Assembly: GCA_963669155.1 (NCBI GenBank)
Contig: OZ022597.1
Span: 13,150,826 to 13,214,825 of the forward strand
Source: Arbacia lixula
Lineage: Eukaryota; Echinodermata; Echinoidea; Arbacioida; Arbaciidae
DNA: 64,000 nucleotides
Reading direction: 5' to 3'
Shown in pieces: positions 46,210 to 61,238 of the stretch. The stretch's first letter is position 1, and every line of letters starts with the position of its first letter. Both the position numbers and the translations under genes were made by a program. The notes under the pieces were generated by a model. That model saw nothing but the letters and a program-made list of their open reading frames with translations. It was not told where the DNA came from and made no database searches.

Positions 46210-49200
46210 GTAAGTCTCAATATAATGTATATCTAACTAGTTAAACTGTTTAAGATATAGGACTGTGAGATTTCACACAATGTACACTACCTACAGCTCA
46301 AAGGAATTGGCATAGGGAAAGGGAAAGGGAAGGAGCCGCAGTTTTAAACCGTGGTATATTTTGTCCAGTTCAGCATGAAACACAATGCTTTAGCCTAAAA
46401 GGCATCATGTTTCATGCCTAACTGGACAGAATATACCACAGTTTAAAAACCCTTTCCCTTTCCCTATGCCAAGTGTGTGCCAGACCACAGACCGAAGGCA
46501 TACAGTGTAGGATCCTATGTCAAACTTAAGAAAACAGCCTCCAAAATATGGGTTGAAATGCTGTTTAGGAAAACGGCTGGGTAGAAATATCAAAAATTTA
46601 CTTACCAAGCTGCTATAATCCTTTGAGAAATGCGATGGCAATTTGAAATTTCTTGTCCAGGCTGCCTTCTGTGCCAAATCAGGAAATGTGGATTTTTTTG
46701 TGTGGATTTGGAACTTTTGACGGCATGGCTGTCAAGCAGCTCCAGGATTTTTTGAAGGATAAGGGTGTTTCTACCACGGAGTATTCGAAGGATCAGCTTT
46801 TGCAGCTAGATAAAGCAGAAGCAGCGCTTTACCTCGCATCGGTCCCCCGGACTTCGCCGGTCCATCCCACAGCGTGGAGCTGACGCTACGTGAAGATGCA
46901 AAAATAATTCTCTAAAAAATTAGTGCAAATGTATGTGAAGGAGTAGTTTTACATACACTGTATTTACATACAACTTACACCGTTCATTCATAATAAGGTA
47001 TACTGTATGAAGTTGCAGTTACACAATATGTGGGAAGTGGATCGATGGCTATTTACTCCCTCTTACGGAGCTGGCCGCATGGTACGATACTGGTTTCGCG
47101 GAGACTGCGGCAGGTCGGCTTTACGGTTGACTGGGGTGATTGTCGGCCCATTCCCATAAAAAAAGAATACTTGGAGCAAATGTAGCTGTCTTTCGTGGTT
47201 TTGTCTGTTGTCAATTCTTTTCTTTCACATGCCTTGACATAGAGTTTGCACTTATCGATTTTTTATTATTTGTTTCGGGAATGGAAGAAATCTTACACCT
47301 TGCGTTTCGGGCCATGCTGCACTGCATACCGAGAGTCCTGTGCATGTCCCGTGCCAGCAGCAGTGCTTCACCCCGATTATCGCTAATATTGCTGAACTTT
47401 CTTCTGAAAAAATAAACTTCCTTCTGAGAAAATGAACTCCTGATAATCTTGCTAACTGTTATATGCCAGCTGTGTAAATCTGACAGATGTATTGTACACA
47501 ACGAGGTCTGAATTTGTCCAAAGAGAAAAGTAGATCGAGTGCACCGTATTCGCCATTCATGCATTGTGTACACGCATGTGTGTCGGTGCAGACGACAGTC
47601 ACCGGTTGTTTGTCCAAGATCGCGGCCGTGTGCAAAATTGCATACATCACGAAAACAGTCTATTAGTCAAAGTTGACTACTGTTGCCAATAGCATTGAGT
47701 TAATTAGTCATTTTTTAAAGTTGTTCATCTTGTATTTTGGAAATATCTTGTAATAAAATGATTTTTCTTAGATCATCTTTTCATTTTGGCTTCTATCTTT
47801 TTTCTAAAGAAAAAATGAAACGTACATTTGTATACAATACGTGTATCTCAGTTTGTGTAGCCCAGAGATTGGAGACCGCTGTCCTCACCACAGTGCTTAT
47901 GTGTTTACAGGGCATATACTGTACTGGGAAGGCAAAAAAGCCTTCAAAATGTAATTGTTAGCAATCTTCTTGCCAATGGTCTTAAATTCATGTGTTGTCT
48001 ATTTTAGAAGCTTGCTGAAAGTTATTTGCCCTCAAATGATCAACATTTGGAGTAATGAGTGATTAAATCACAAATTTAAGACCATTGGCAAGAAGATTGC
48101 TTACAATTACATTTTGAAGGCTTTTTTGCCTTCCCAGTACAGTATATGTCCTTTAAAGGATAGTTTTTCACTTTTCCTACACGTTTTCAGTAGGGTATAC
48201 TGCTGATTCGTGCTGAGCTTCGTGACTTTTGCAAATGGGCTGCACTGTGATAAGGGGGAATAGTGGAAAGTTTCGATAAGATTTATTGATTGTGACGAGC
48301 TGTTAAATAAAACGCTTCCCGGTAAACTCCACTGGCTAAGAAATATACACTGGCCATGATCAATTAAGTTCAGAGACGCAAAATCGGTATTCCTCCTAGG
48401 ACGTTCCTGATGTAAATATTGCATTTGAGGAATACTAATGTTGCATAGACTCTGAGGCACCTCCAAAGAGTCCAAACGTTACATGTTAGAAGTAAACCGA
48501 GTAGAAATCTCAAGAGAAGTTATGAAAATAACACTCTGGAGTTGAACATTGATAGATTTGCAATTGAACTTTGTACAATAACATGTTTACCTATGCGACA
48601 TGCCTGGGGAGTTTTTTTTACTTCATTGGACAGCTTGTGATGCGTACAGTGTACTTTGTATGTACAGGCATCACAAACTAGTGAGGTTGCTATGCATGTA
48701 CATTGTACAGTTTGTACTAGGTGTTAAAAAAACTCTTTTGACACTTTTGAAAAATGATTAAAAATTGGGTTCAACTGGAATCAAGCTGAAACTGAATATC
48801 AAACAGTCAAGGGATATCATATTTTTTTAGAGACAGGTTTTGTGACATTTCATCAATTACTTTTCTTGTAATAATCCTTGCAATAGTGGACCTCAAAATT
48901 TGTGTGTATGAGATAATTAATGCAGAACACAACAATGACCATCAACACCTGTTGATCCACTAGCAACTACCATCACAGTGTCATTAATAATGCATGGTGC
49001 TTCTGGCAGAAAGACGTTGTGGGTTGGCATATGTGATGCACAATGGTAATTGTTGTGCTCTGAATCAATTATCTTATACACACACATTTTCAGATCCAAA
49101 TTTGTCCAAAAGTGAAAATGTCACTAAATATTCTAAAGATTATTTCAAGAGAAGTAATTGATGAAATGTCACAAACCTGTTTCTAAAAAAATTGACATCC

Positions 49201-52200
49201 ATTGGCCTTTATGATGTGGCAATTTCAGCTTGATGTGAGGTGAAACTGGTCTTTAATCATTTTTCAAAAGTGTTAAGTTTTTTTTAACCCCTAGTATATT
49301 GTCTGAGCATAGCGAAAGAGATAGTTTTTTGCGACATTCAGGCCAAACCAAGGAAGAGAAGGCCTCGAATCTCCCTGATTATTGATAGATTATTGTCATT
49401 AGGTTGTATGTATTTGATACATGTAGGTTTCTTCCTGATTTCTGATGCATTTCCCCAAATATTCCTGATTGTTGAATTTCAATTTGGCTACATGTATGTA
49501 ACTCTGCTCTATACAACAGGACTCTGGTTTTGTACAGTCGCAGTGTTTGCATGAGCCAGCATGCTTGTCCTCTAGCTCCACTAAAATTTCAGCCCAGGCA
49601 CGTTTGTTTGCATGCTTCCTTCCCCCGTCCTCTCCTCGTCCTCTCCTTTCCTCTCCTCTCTTCTCTTCTCTTCTCTTCTCCTCTCCTCTCCTCTCGTGTC
49701 CTTTCCTCTCTTCGCTGAGTGGTGTTTGTGAAGTGTTTGCGAGGCAGGGGCTCAAATTTGTAAACACTACCGTGTAGTCTTAGAATTCTGTCCCTAAGTA
49801 AACGTGCTCGAAATATGCGGCAGAATGTCTATGGCTATGGCCTTGAGTCTGTTAGGCAACATATTGCGTTTTACTTAGACATACACTACAGCTCAAAGGA
49901 ATTGGCATAGGGAAAGGGAAAGGGAAGAAGGGGAAGGAGCCGCAATCTTTAACCGCGGTATATTTTGTCCAGTTCAGCATGAAACAAGATGCTTTAGCCT
50001 AAAAAGCATCATGTTTCATGCTGAACTGGACAATATATACCGTGGTTTAAAACTGCGGCTCCTTCCCTTTCCCTTTCCCTATGCCAATTCCTTTGAGCTG
50101 GAGTGTACCTTTTTTGTGTACAAGTACATTGAAAGTTTTATGAAATTATTTTGTACACAACATATGGGAGAGCACCTCGCATGTGACATCACAAAATTGA
50201 AATGTTAAAATATCATTGCTTTCTTATCCTTCGGTGGAATTTTGTCAAACCCTCATGTTTTATATTCATGTTACTGCTTTTATTGAAACCAATTTATCTT
50301 CAGGGTGAACTATCCCTTTAAAGAAATGGATCATGCGGATCAGTGTGAAATCAAGACTTTTGTACTGCAACTTGATATCAGGTTGTGAGCCTTTAAACCT
50401 TTTTGTAACAAAATTGAGTTAAATAATGTCAAATCAATTCATGAAACCTTACTGGCCTAGTTGGTTACTTCTTACAGGTCTGTATCTGTCAGGGCATTTA
50501 AACTTGGATTTTGATGGTAAGGTTTCATGAATAGATGCCTTTAATAGAACTGGCCAAGCGAAATGAGACTCTACATTTCTTTTGTTCTCTCCAAGGGCGA
50601 GAAGCTGTTACCACTCAATCATGTTCGTTATTGTTAAAACACAAGAAAAGCATTAAAAGAAACACATAACTGGTCAACGGTGTGGAGCATGGGTTCAAAG
50701 TAAGATGGTTGATGCCGTGATCTGCCATCTGGTCCAATCCCAGTTGGTCCACTCACCGTTTCGTCTACCATCACATGCTGATATGTATGGGTTAGGGTTA
50801 AGGTAGGGGTCTGGATGAGGGTTAACGGTTGAGGTTATGGTGTAGATTATGTACATGTAGTTGTTGATAAGTTAACCTACACTGTAGTATTTTAATCTAA
50901 AACAGTATTTTTAAGGGGTTCCTTGAAATGGTGAGTGGACCAATTGGGATTGGACCAAATGGCAATAAACTGTTGATGCATATGGTTCCATAACATCCTT
51001 GCAATGTACTTTATGCAGCAATATGTAACGCATACAATAAATGCAGGGCACTCCCTATTTTTGAACTGCACATTGCACACTATGATGTATGATTGCACAT
51101 TGTACATGTAGAATGTTAGAAGGTGCATTCTATTTTGAGCCAAATCAATTTATGTGTATAGCTTGGCTTCCAGGCTGTTGGGCATTTATATTAAATCCAA
51201 ACTTTTAAATAAAGAGATCTGCCTGCAGTAAACTCATCAGAGTAATTTATCATTCTCAATTTCTTCTCCAGCTCGCCCAAAGACAGATTGAGAGGGTAAA
51301 AATAGGAAAGCCTCACTTCGGTGACAAGTCTTACGATTACTTGACTTGTATTTTTCTGTTTGGATTAGAAATGTCCGACAGCCTGGAATTAGGCTAGTGT
51401 GTAGCTGTGGGTGGAACCATTCTTGGCCCTGAGCCAATGTATGTGTACAGTGTGTTGACTAGTCTAGTGTGTGCAGACCTCTATACAAAGTGATTCATGG
51501 AAAAAAAACATGTACAGTGTATATATATGCACATATGATGTACAGGTATGAGTGCATTCCTGAGTTATTTAACCCTTACATTACCAAGCCTTAATAACTT
51601 CAAATGTTGTCTTTCTACACATGGTGATGAGAGAGTTAAATGTTATTTTAATTTTCACTAGAAGAAGTGGATGGAAATCGGAAAAACACTAGCTGACATT
51701 TCATATAGTATTTTCTCTAAAAACAAGTCTTACTGAGTGCTTCTGTTCTTTCCCAATGAATGTCAGTCTGCAATATAATGTACATGTACAGTACATGACT
51801 GTATGCATGGCTCTGTTCCTAAAATGTACATACTGCACACTATCCAGTCCACATACATACATGTACAGTTCATTGTTGTTGCCTTTGAGTTTGACGTGTC
51901 AGTACTTCACTTGAAGCACTTGTCAATAGTGGCCGATCCCTTTTGCAAAAGTCATGAAACTGTACATTTGAATCGATTCTAAGTAAAATGTTTATAAGTT
52001 TTATAAGTACATATGTGAAATCTCAGTCAACCTCCTTGAGGCACTTGAAGAAGGTGGGTCCCCATTTACCAAAGTCGGGAAACTTGATATGAATTAATTC
52101 AGCAGTATACCCTCAGAAGCAATCTCACAGCCACAGCTTCCCAACCTTCTCAGGAAAGGTGAAACACAATCTTGTTTACGTTTTTAACACCCAGTTTCTT

Positions 52201-53400
52201 ATCGACCATAGTCTACATTCATACTTGTATACCTTACTCCGTAAATAAGTCAATGGTGCAGTGGTCACCTCAAGGCATCACTGTGGTGCGGATACTGGTA
52301 GCTGTGATATGTCTTGTCATTTTAGCTCTCCAGGGATAGCTTCATTTGGAATGGCCCATCTAAACTCATCTCCAAATCTAGTAATCACTAAAATTCCACT
52401 TACAAACAGGGTGCCCCATTTGTAAAAGTCATGAAACTCAGAAGGAATTTGCAGTATAACATGTATATGTACACTCCAGCTCAAAGGAATTGGCATAGGG
52501 AAAGGGAAAGGGAAGAAAGGGAAGGAGCCGTAGTTTTGAACTGTGGTATATTTTGTCCAGTTCAACATGAAACACCGTGCTTTAGCCTAAAAAGCATTAT
52601 GTTTCAAGCTGAACTGGACAAAATATACCATGGTTTAAAACTGTGGCTCCTTCCCTTTCTTCCTTTTCCCTTCACCTATGCCAATTCCTTTGAGCTGTAG
52701 TGTACATTGTGTGAAATCCCACAGTCATATATCTTTAACATTTTCAAAAAAAGTGAAAACCTATCCTTGTTTTCTGTACATTTGAACCTCAACCAACGTA
52801 GTCTACATTTATAATCATGTTGTCCCTCTTAGTGCGCTATGCATAGTGCACAGTGGTCTCTGGTACAGGCTATAGGCAAAATAGTTCTATTATTGACACT
52901 TTTTACAATATTTTTTGCTCTTCTTCATAATTCTCAGATTTTTCTAGAATTATTTAAAGTCCTGAAAATTTCCTGAAATTTCCTGAATACCGGGAGGAAC
53001 GGAAACACTGTATGTACTTGTATGTACTCTGTTGATTTGAAAATCTCAGATGAACATGTACAAATTATGATCAATGTCAGTAAATCAATCTATTGGAAGC
53101 TTTCTTATTTTTTTTGTTATTCTTGATTCTTTTATTTTGAGCTGGTGCAGATGTGAATGGTCTGTCTTTGAATGGGTCAGTGTCATCATGCTCAAACTGC
53201 AAAATATCTACAAATACTCTTAAAATGAAACTGGTGTGGTATCACTTCAAAACTCAAAGTACTGTAATGACCCTTTTCTCTGTTCTATGGTACTTGAGCA
53301 AAAGTAAACAAAGCAACAAAAAACACTAATACATTAATCTTGAAATATAAAATAAAAGCATCTGCATACACCCACCCACCCACCCACACACCCACACACC

Positions 53401-53475
<75 letters not shown>

Positions 53476-56400
53476 TTTCCCAGGGGAATATTTACGTTAC
53501 AAAAAGTTTAACATTGTGTAGGACAAAATGTCATTGCAAGAACTACAAAATTTCAGTTAACCGGGAGGGCGTTTCATGAACATTTTTCATCTGACAAGCT
53601 GTCTTTTTCCGACAGTCACCGTAGTGACAGTGAGAGGCTAGTGCCTCTCAGCCAATCAAAACCGAGGATTTCACTGAATTTGTCAGCGCTGACAACGTTC
53701 ATGATATGCCCTACTGGATAGACAAGTTCTTAAAATGGAGATGCATATGTACAGTAACTTATTTTTCTTATGTGCAATTTTCTATTTTTTGTTCAAACTA
53801 GACTCAATGTTGTAGTACTGATCAAAGCACTGGAGCTGACTGCATGCACACTGTACAGTGCTCAGCTGGCTTGCCAACTTAATTTGTAAAATGAGACCAT
53901 AATGGGAGTAAAGTGGTGGGCTGCAAATCCTGGGAATTGCTCGGAGGAAATAAATCCACCTAGACAGCGTAAACAAATTAAAAATTCACGGAGAATCCCC
54001 CAGCGCACCTCACCCTTCATAGCGGCAAATCTTGTTGCCATGACAACATTCTTCTGTCTACTGTATGGCACGCTTCTTTAATAAAACACTGTTTACATAC
54101 TACAGTAGCAAGGGCCCGTATGGATCAAAACACTATTCTCATCATGCAATACTACAGCTCAAAGGAATTGGCATAGGGAAAGGGAAAGGGAAGAAAGAGA
54201 AGGAGCCGTAGTTTTACACCGTGGTATACTTTGTCCAGTTCAGCATGAAACATGATGCTTTAGCCTAAAAAGCATCATGTTTCATGCTGAACTGGACTAA
54301 ATACGCCGCGGTTTAAAACTGCGGGTCCTTCCCTTTCTTCCCTTTCCCTTTCCCTATGCCAATTCCTTTGAGCTATAGTGTAGTACTCTAGCCTTGTTTC
54401 CAGGCTGTTGGGTTTATAAATCTCTTCCAAACTATTCAATAAATGGATCTGGCTACAATCAACAAATCATTCTCGCCCTGACTGAGAAGAAAAAAGTGTG
54501 AGTTGTAGTCTGCATTTTTTTGTTCGGATTAGAAATGTCCAACAACCTGATCGAAACTAGGCTGAGAAAAGGAGTGAAAATGCGAGTGCTACATGGAGAT
54601 TGTACTTGTTTTGTTTGGATTGGTGATGTTCAACAAGCTGTGGGCAGAATAACCTGCAGCCTACTGTATACATGTATACATAGAACATCCTGTTCGGCTG
54701 TTCCAATACACTGGACATGGATTTAGTGATTTGTTACTCTTCTTGATTTTTAGAAATAGCTTGAGGATAACGAAATCTAAAGGGGCGTCTTCATCAGCCC
54801 GATGTTGCGAAATAGCTACATGTACAGTAGCTATTTCGCGATTGGGATAGCTAGCCAGATCAAGAAAAAAAGAGCTCTTTGCTTCTTCATTAACCAGATC
54901 AGGCGAAAAAGCTAGCTATTTCGTCAAGAAAATTTCCCAAGAAATCTTGGGCTAGGTGGCCCACGGCGCGTCTGCATTAGCCTGAAACTTTCTTGATCCC
55001 ATCATGCATCAGCGGGCACTGAGACATTGTTTACATTAGGTCTTTATGCCTGCATGAAGGCGATTTCACAACCAAAGCCATGCAATGGTTACCCATTTCC
55101 GTCACACACTGCGCATGCGCGAACATCAAGATAATTTATGCATTCTGAGTTTCGAGCTTACATATCCCAAGTTTCGATCTAATGAAGACGCGATTGCAAC
55201 TTCAGGCTAATTTCCACGGATCAGCAAACTAGCTTGCTGTTTTTTAATCAGATCGGGCTAATGCAGACACAGCCAATGAAATGTACACTAATATAGCCTC
55301 CTCCTTTATAACATGTTCTCTTTGTTGTTCAGGTTTTTGCTGGAATGCCTGGAAGATCTGGACTCAAGCCTGCGGAGGCTGAATTCAAGACTATTTCTGA
55401 TCCGGGGTCAGCCAGCGGATGTTCTGCCTCGACTCTTCAAGGTATACCACTCTCTCTTATAAATGCCTCTCTCTTTTCCTCAAGGAAGATATAGAGGTTG
55501 CTGCGTTTATCAATTTTCATTGCTGGAAGCTGGGAAAAAAATAAGAATTTAATTTGCAGGTAGGCACTGCGTGAGTAGCACACACGTTAATCAAAGAGGA
55601 TTTTACCCATTACAATAAATCAGATTCAAACACAGAATTTTTTTTTTTTTGGTGTGTAGGTGTCAGTCATGTCGGGGAGTAATAATATTCCATTGGTTGG
55701 TTGCCGAGAAATTGGAGGTCCAGGTAGTATGCATTTAAAGACAGCCAGTCCCTTTTTCAGATCACCACAAAACCATCAAAACATTGGCAAAACATAAAGA
55801 GAAGTGTTAGCAAGCTCTATAATATGAAACTGATACGTAGTGTAAAATTCAAATAATGCACGTAAACAACGTCTGACTAATAGTCTTTACCTCAGGCTCT
55901 TAGCAGTTTGTGTTGAAATATCTGCTCTATTGATTAATCTGTTTATTAAATTATAAAACGCATTATGAAAAAAATTGTTCTATGGAAGGAATCATCTCCA
56001 AAGTTTGGTAGTTACTTATAAAATTAGGATTTCACACACGCATAATATCCACATAGATACTGTAACCAAGACTAATACTTTTTTCGTAGTACGAAAAAAG
56101 TCGGTTTGAAATTCAACGGCTGAATTTTTTTACATATACAGAAAGCTTCAACATGCTATATTCTTAGAAATGGTCTTGAATCACACTTTCTTCAAATTAC
56201 GATCGTGATAGACGATTTCAAATTTTAAGCTTGCAAAAGGGACGGACAATCTTTAATCTTACTGTGTTTTGAATGTCTCTAAATATAGCCTTACATGTGT
56301 GTGTTCCATGGGATTTGTCCAGATGCTATTTTTATGCACAGTTCAGGTTCAAGTCACGACACAAACACCTTCAAGTAAATTTGTACATCGTGCATTATGC

Positions 56401-59400
56401 AAACATATCCTAGGGTCTTATGTTTACACTGCGGGGGCAAAATACCATACTCGTGTTATTGTTATGACTAGTAGTGGTTCTGGAGCTGAACCCGATTTTA
56501 AACAATCTAAGCGATCGTGCTTGCAGCCGAATTTGTATTACCAGTGAGTGAGTTTTTATGTGAACCAGGTACAGAAATCAGAAAAAAAAAGTTTTTTAAA
56601 CTCTTACATAAATTACATACAAGTACATGTCGTATATACACTACAGCTCAAAGGAATTGGCATAGGGAAAGGGAAAGGGAAGAAAGGGAAAGAGCTGCAG
56701 TTTTAAACTGCAGTATATTTTGTCCAGTTCAGCATGAAACACAATGCTTTAGCCTAAAAATCATCATGTTTCATGCTGAACTGGACAAAATATACCGCGG
56801 TTTAAAACTGCGGCTCCTTCCCGCCTTCACTTATTATCATTATCATACATCTTTATTGGAAAGCGTGATTATTTTTTGGCACATTGGTGTCCTATTTGCT
56901 ATGTAATGCAATCATGGAATGTGCAGTATTCCCAAATATGGAGCAAAGTGTCAAATTAAATGTTGCAAAAAGCATTGTTTTCAACAGCAAAGATTCCATT
57001 TCATTTGAGGATGCAAAGTTTTAATGTGACAATTAATGTTTTTCGCATTGCGGCATCATCAGCATTCAAATTCGGTTCATGTGCCCAAAAACGGGAAACA
57101 CAGAATTTTGCAACATTTCATTTTTTACCTTGCTGCACATTCAGAAGGTCTGCACACTCAAATGAGTAAGCATTACAAGTAATATATCATTAATCAGATG
57201 AATATTCAAGCTGTCTCATGATATTACATTTATGTACGATAATGAAGCAACTGAAGATATATGACCCCTCAAATCTGAGTTGCAGAACTCTTTTTGAGGG
57301 GTTTATTTACAGTATAACCCTTAGAAATAATTCTGGTTGAAACGCCTATGAAAAATGTCCCTCCTGAACTTTTTTTTTAAATTGATATAAACACATTTCT
57401 GTGCTTGTACACATTCAAATATGTTAGCAGTCTAGATGTTAAGGTTAGGCTTCAGGTATAGGTTTTGTTTATCATTGGGTCTATATTTGAAGTAAGAAAA
57501 TTGTTGATTTTGGAGACAAGTGTGTTTTTTACGTGGCACTGCATGTACTTTAGTAATTCAGTTTAAGGTTTGGTTTGAGGTTTGGATTTTGAATAGTGTT
57601 GGGAATACTTGTAGATTTGAAGTTATGAAATTATTGATTTTGAAGACAGTGCATTATACAAAGGTATGGAACCATTGTCATTGGTGTTTGATGTCTGTTT
57701 GGTCCACCAGGAATGGAAGGTGACGCTGTTATCATTTGAGGAGGATTCAGAGCCATTTGGACGGACCAGAGACAAGGCCATTCGCACCCTCGCTCAGGAG
57801 GCAGGAGTCAAGGTCATCTCCAAGGTCTCCCACACTCTCTATGACCCTCAGGAGTAAGTACTAGACACTAATCAATCCCTACAACTCTCAGAAGTAAGTA
57901 CTAGACACTGACCAGACTCTATGACCCTCAGAAGTAAGTACTAGACACTGACCAGGCTCTATGACCCTCAGGAGTAACTACTAGACACTGACCAGGCTCT
58001 ACGACCCTCAGGAGTAACTACTAGACACTGACCAGTCTCTACGACCCTCAGGAGTAAGTACTAGATGCTGACCACTCTCTTATGACCCTCAGGAGTAACT
58101 ACTAGACACTGACCAGTCTCTACGACCCTCAGGAGTAAGTACTAGATGCTGACCACTCTCTTATGACCCTCAGGAGTAACTACTAGACACTGACCAGTCT
58201 CTATGACCCTCAGGAGTAACTACTAGACACTGACCAGTCTCTGCAACCCTCAGGAGTAAGTAATAGACACTGACCAGTCTCTTATGACCCTCAGGAGTAA
58301 GTACTAGACACTGACCAGTCTCTATGACCCTCAGGAGTAAGTACTAGACACTGACCAGTCTCTTATGACCCTCAGGAGTAAGTACGAGACACTGACCAGG
58401 CTCTATGACCCTCAGGAGTAAGTACTAGACACTGACCAGTCTCTATGACCCTCAGGAGCAAGTACTATACACTGACCAGTCTCTATGACCCTTAGGAGTA
58501 AGTACTAGACTGACTGGACTCTATGACCCTCAGGAGTACCAGACATTGACCAGTCTGTATGACCCTCAGGAGTATGTAAAAGACTGACCGAACTCTAGGA
58601 CCCTCAGGAGTATGTAATAGACTGACCGAAGTCTAGGACCCTCAGCAGTAAGTACTAGACACTGACCAGTCTGTATGACCATCAGGAGTAAGTACTAGAC
58701 ACTGACCAGTCTCTAGCCATATATGTCAATTGACCCTTCATCTTTATGGTCTCCCACACCTAAATCACCTTTTTTAGTGCCCTGTCCCCTTTCTTTTTCC
58801 TCGTTTGTTCCACTCTCAGTCCTACTATTATGCCAGAACTGTTGCATTGCAGTCAGGCTTGTGAAGTAGCCTTCTTTTGCCTTCCACACGCCACACACCT
58901 CTCACCCCACTTGAGTGAAAGACTTGTTTATGAGAGTAAGAACTGAGAGTTCTGCATAAATGTGTGTGTGTATTATACATATAGCTCTGCTCACCTGTTT
59001 ATGCATGCAGAGTCTTGCTGGGTCTTAAAGGGATAGTTCACCCTGAAATTATTTTGGTGTCAATAAAAGTAGACACATGAAAGAAATGTATACATAGTGA
59101 AGGTTTGATGAAAATGTATCAAAGGAAAAGAAAGTTATAAGATTTTGAAATTTTGTGAAGTCACGTACGAGGTGCTCTCCAATATGTTGTCTACAACATA
59201 ATTACATAATTGCTCTCTTTTTGTTTTTAGCAACAGATTTTTTTTTTTCATACAGGTATGTGTGTAAAAATGAATTTTTGATGATGTTCTAAATGCACAG
59301 GTACAAGGATGCAGATTTTTTTTTAGAAAATGCAGGTTTTCGAAAAAGATTGGACATAACATATGGGAGCTCATAATTTTCTTATTCTTTGACATATTTT

Positions 59401-61203
59401 CATCAAACCTTCACTGATATGTTTCTTTCATGTGTCTTGCTTTTATTGAGAGAAAAATCATTTCAGGGTGAACTATCTCTTTAAGTGGCACCTTAAGCCA
59501 GCTTCAACTGATGCTACATGTACTGTACAAGTACCGGACTACCGGTGCCTATGCAGTGAACAATGGATATATGTAGGCATGTGGGTGATTGAGGACTCTG
59601 CGTGGGTAGGAAAGCTGTTTGCGTCACGCTGCTCCCCCGCTGATCTGAGGGATAAAAACTAAGACTTGCCGTATACTGTCGCTGAATCAATTGAGATGAT
59701 AAAAATGGAAAAGGACACTGTCTTGAGATTGATTGCAACTTGAGTTGCGATTTATATCAATCGTAAGTCTGTACATTTGAGGTAGGGGATTGGGCTTGTA
59801 ATTGATGAAGATGAGATCGGAACTCTTTATAAGAAAGGGCCCAAGGGCCATATGCATAAAACTTTGATAGCCTAACGGGTTGTTTTGTAAATAGCTGAAT
59901 TCACTTTAGCAATTTGCTAGGCTTACATGTAGCAATGTTTTCACTCCACTGGCTCCCCTTGAAACAGAGAATTACATTCAAACTACTGCTGTTTGTCTAC
60001 AAAATACTGAACGAACAGGCTCCAGAGTATTTAACTAATTGCTTGACTCTGTATACACCAGCAAGAGCACATAGGTCGGCCAGTGACACTCTTCGTCTCA
60101 CATATCCAAAAACTCGTACATTAGCCGGTGATAGAACTTTCACTGTGTCAGCTTCAAAACACTGGAATGATTTGCCACTTACAATTAGACAGTCTCCATC
60201 ACTATCAATTTTCAGAAAGGCATTAAAAACCCATCTCTTTTGTACATGCACTATAGTACGTAGTTTCAGGTTATGTAATTCTATTTAGTTCATTGTAAGC
60301 GCTTTGGGCCTTATGGGAAAAGCGCAGTATAAGTAATAAGTAATAATAATAGTAATACTAATAATGTTCCATGAACATGGCTCAAGGCTTCCCTTATATA
60401 CTTCTGAGAATGGTGAAGAATGTGAGTCTTCTCTTTTCATTTTGAAAAAAAGAAGAAGAAAACAATCAAACTTTTCCTTCTGCACAGGATCAACTGGCCA
60501 CCAATAAAACATTATTGATGCCTGTCATTACCATTAGCATGAAGATGTGTAGTAAGTTATATAGTCTATGAACATGTAGCTTTTAGGCTTGATTGGTACT
60601 GAGAAGTGTTAATTTGCTTCCTGCACAGTATGGAATGGATTGAGATGACGTGTAGTACAACTCTATCTTCTTGTTCACAGAAACAAGACTCCACTGACTG
60701 ACAGTCACAGTCACACAGTTATAGCCACATATATAGCCCAATCAGTATCAGCCTATCACACTCCTTTGTCAATTACTACACCTCCGTATGAGCTGAGAAG
60801 GTTAAAGGCCCATGCAACTGGGAGATACTGTATAATGCGCGATTCCGTAAGCCCCATTCAGTCGTACACAAACCCGGTACGTTATGCGTGCTCGTCGGTC
60901 TAGTCTAGCAACCTCGGAAAGTGAGGAAAGAGGCTTCACGTTCCCAAAATTCGCAGACTGCGAAAGACATTGTACCCTTGCTAGCTAGCCTGGCGTGCCG
61001 CCCCGCGCGGGTAGTCTAGGTTCTAGACGTGTTTTATCAGCCCGCACTCGTATACACAGCATGCGGCGAAACCCAGTGCAACGATATCGAGTGATCGCGC
61101 CAGCCCGGAGGAAAGAACGTCTTGGCATGTAGGCAATTCGTTCAGAGCCGTTAGGCGAGACCGCGCCCACGCAATAGTGTATGTATGTATGTATGTGTTT
61201 GAG

Positions 61204-61238
<35 letters not shown>

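Noticed and set aside
50780..50835. Telomere-like GGGTTAGGGTTAAGG
   Set aside because: Only two to three imperfect units inside a small MITE; not a telomere or interstitial telomeric array.
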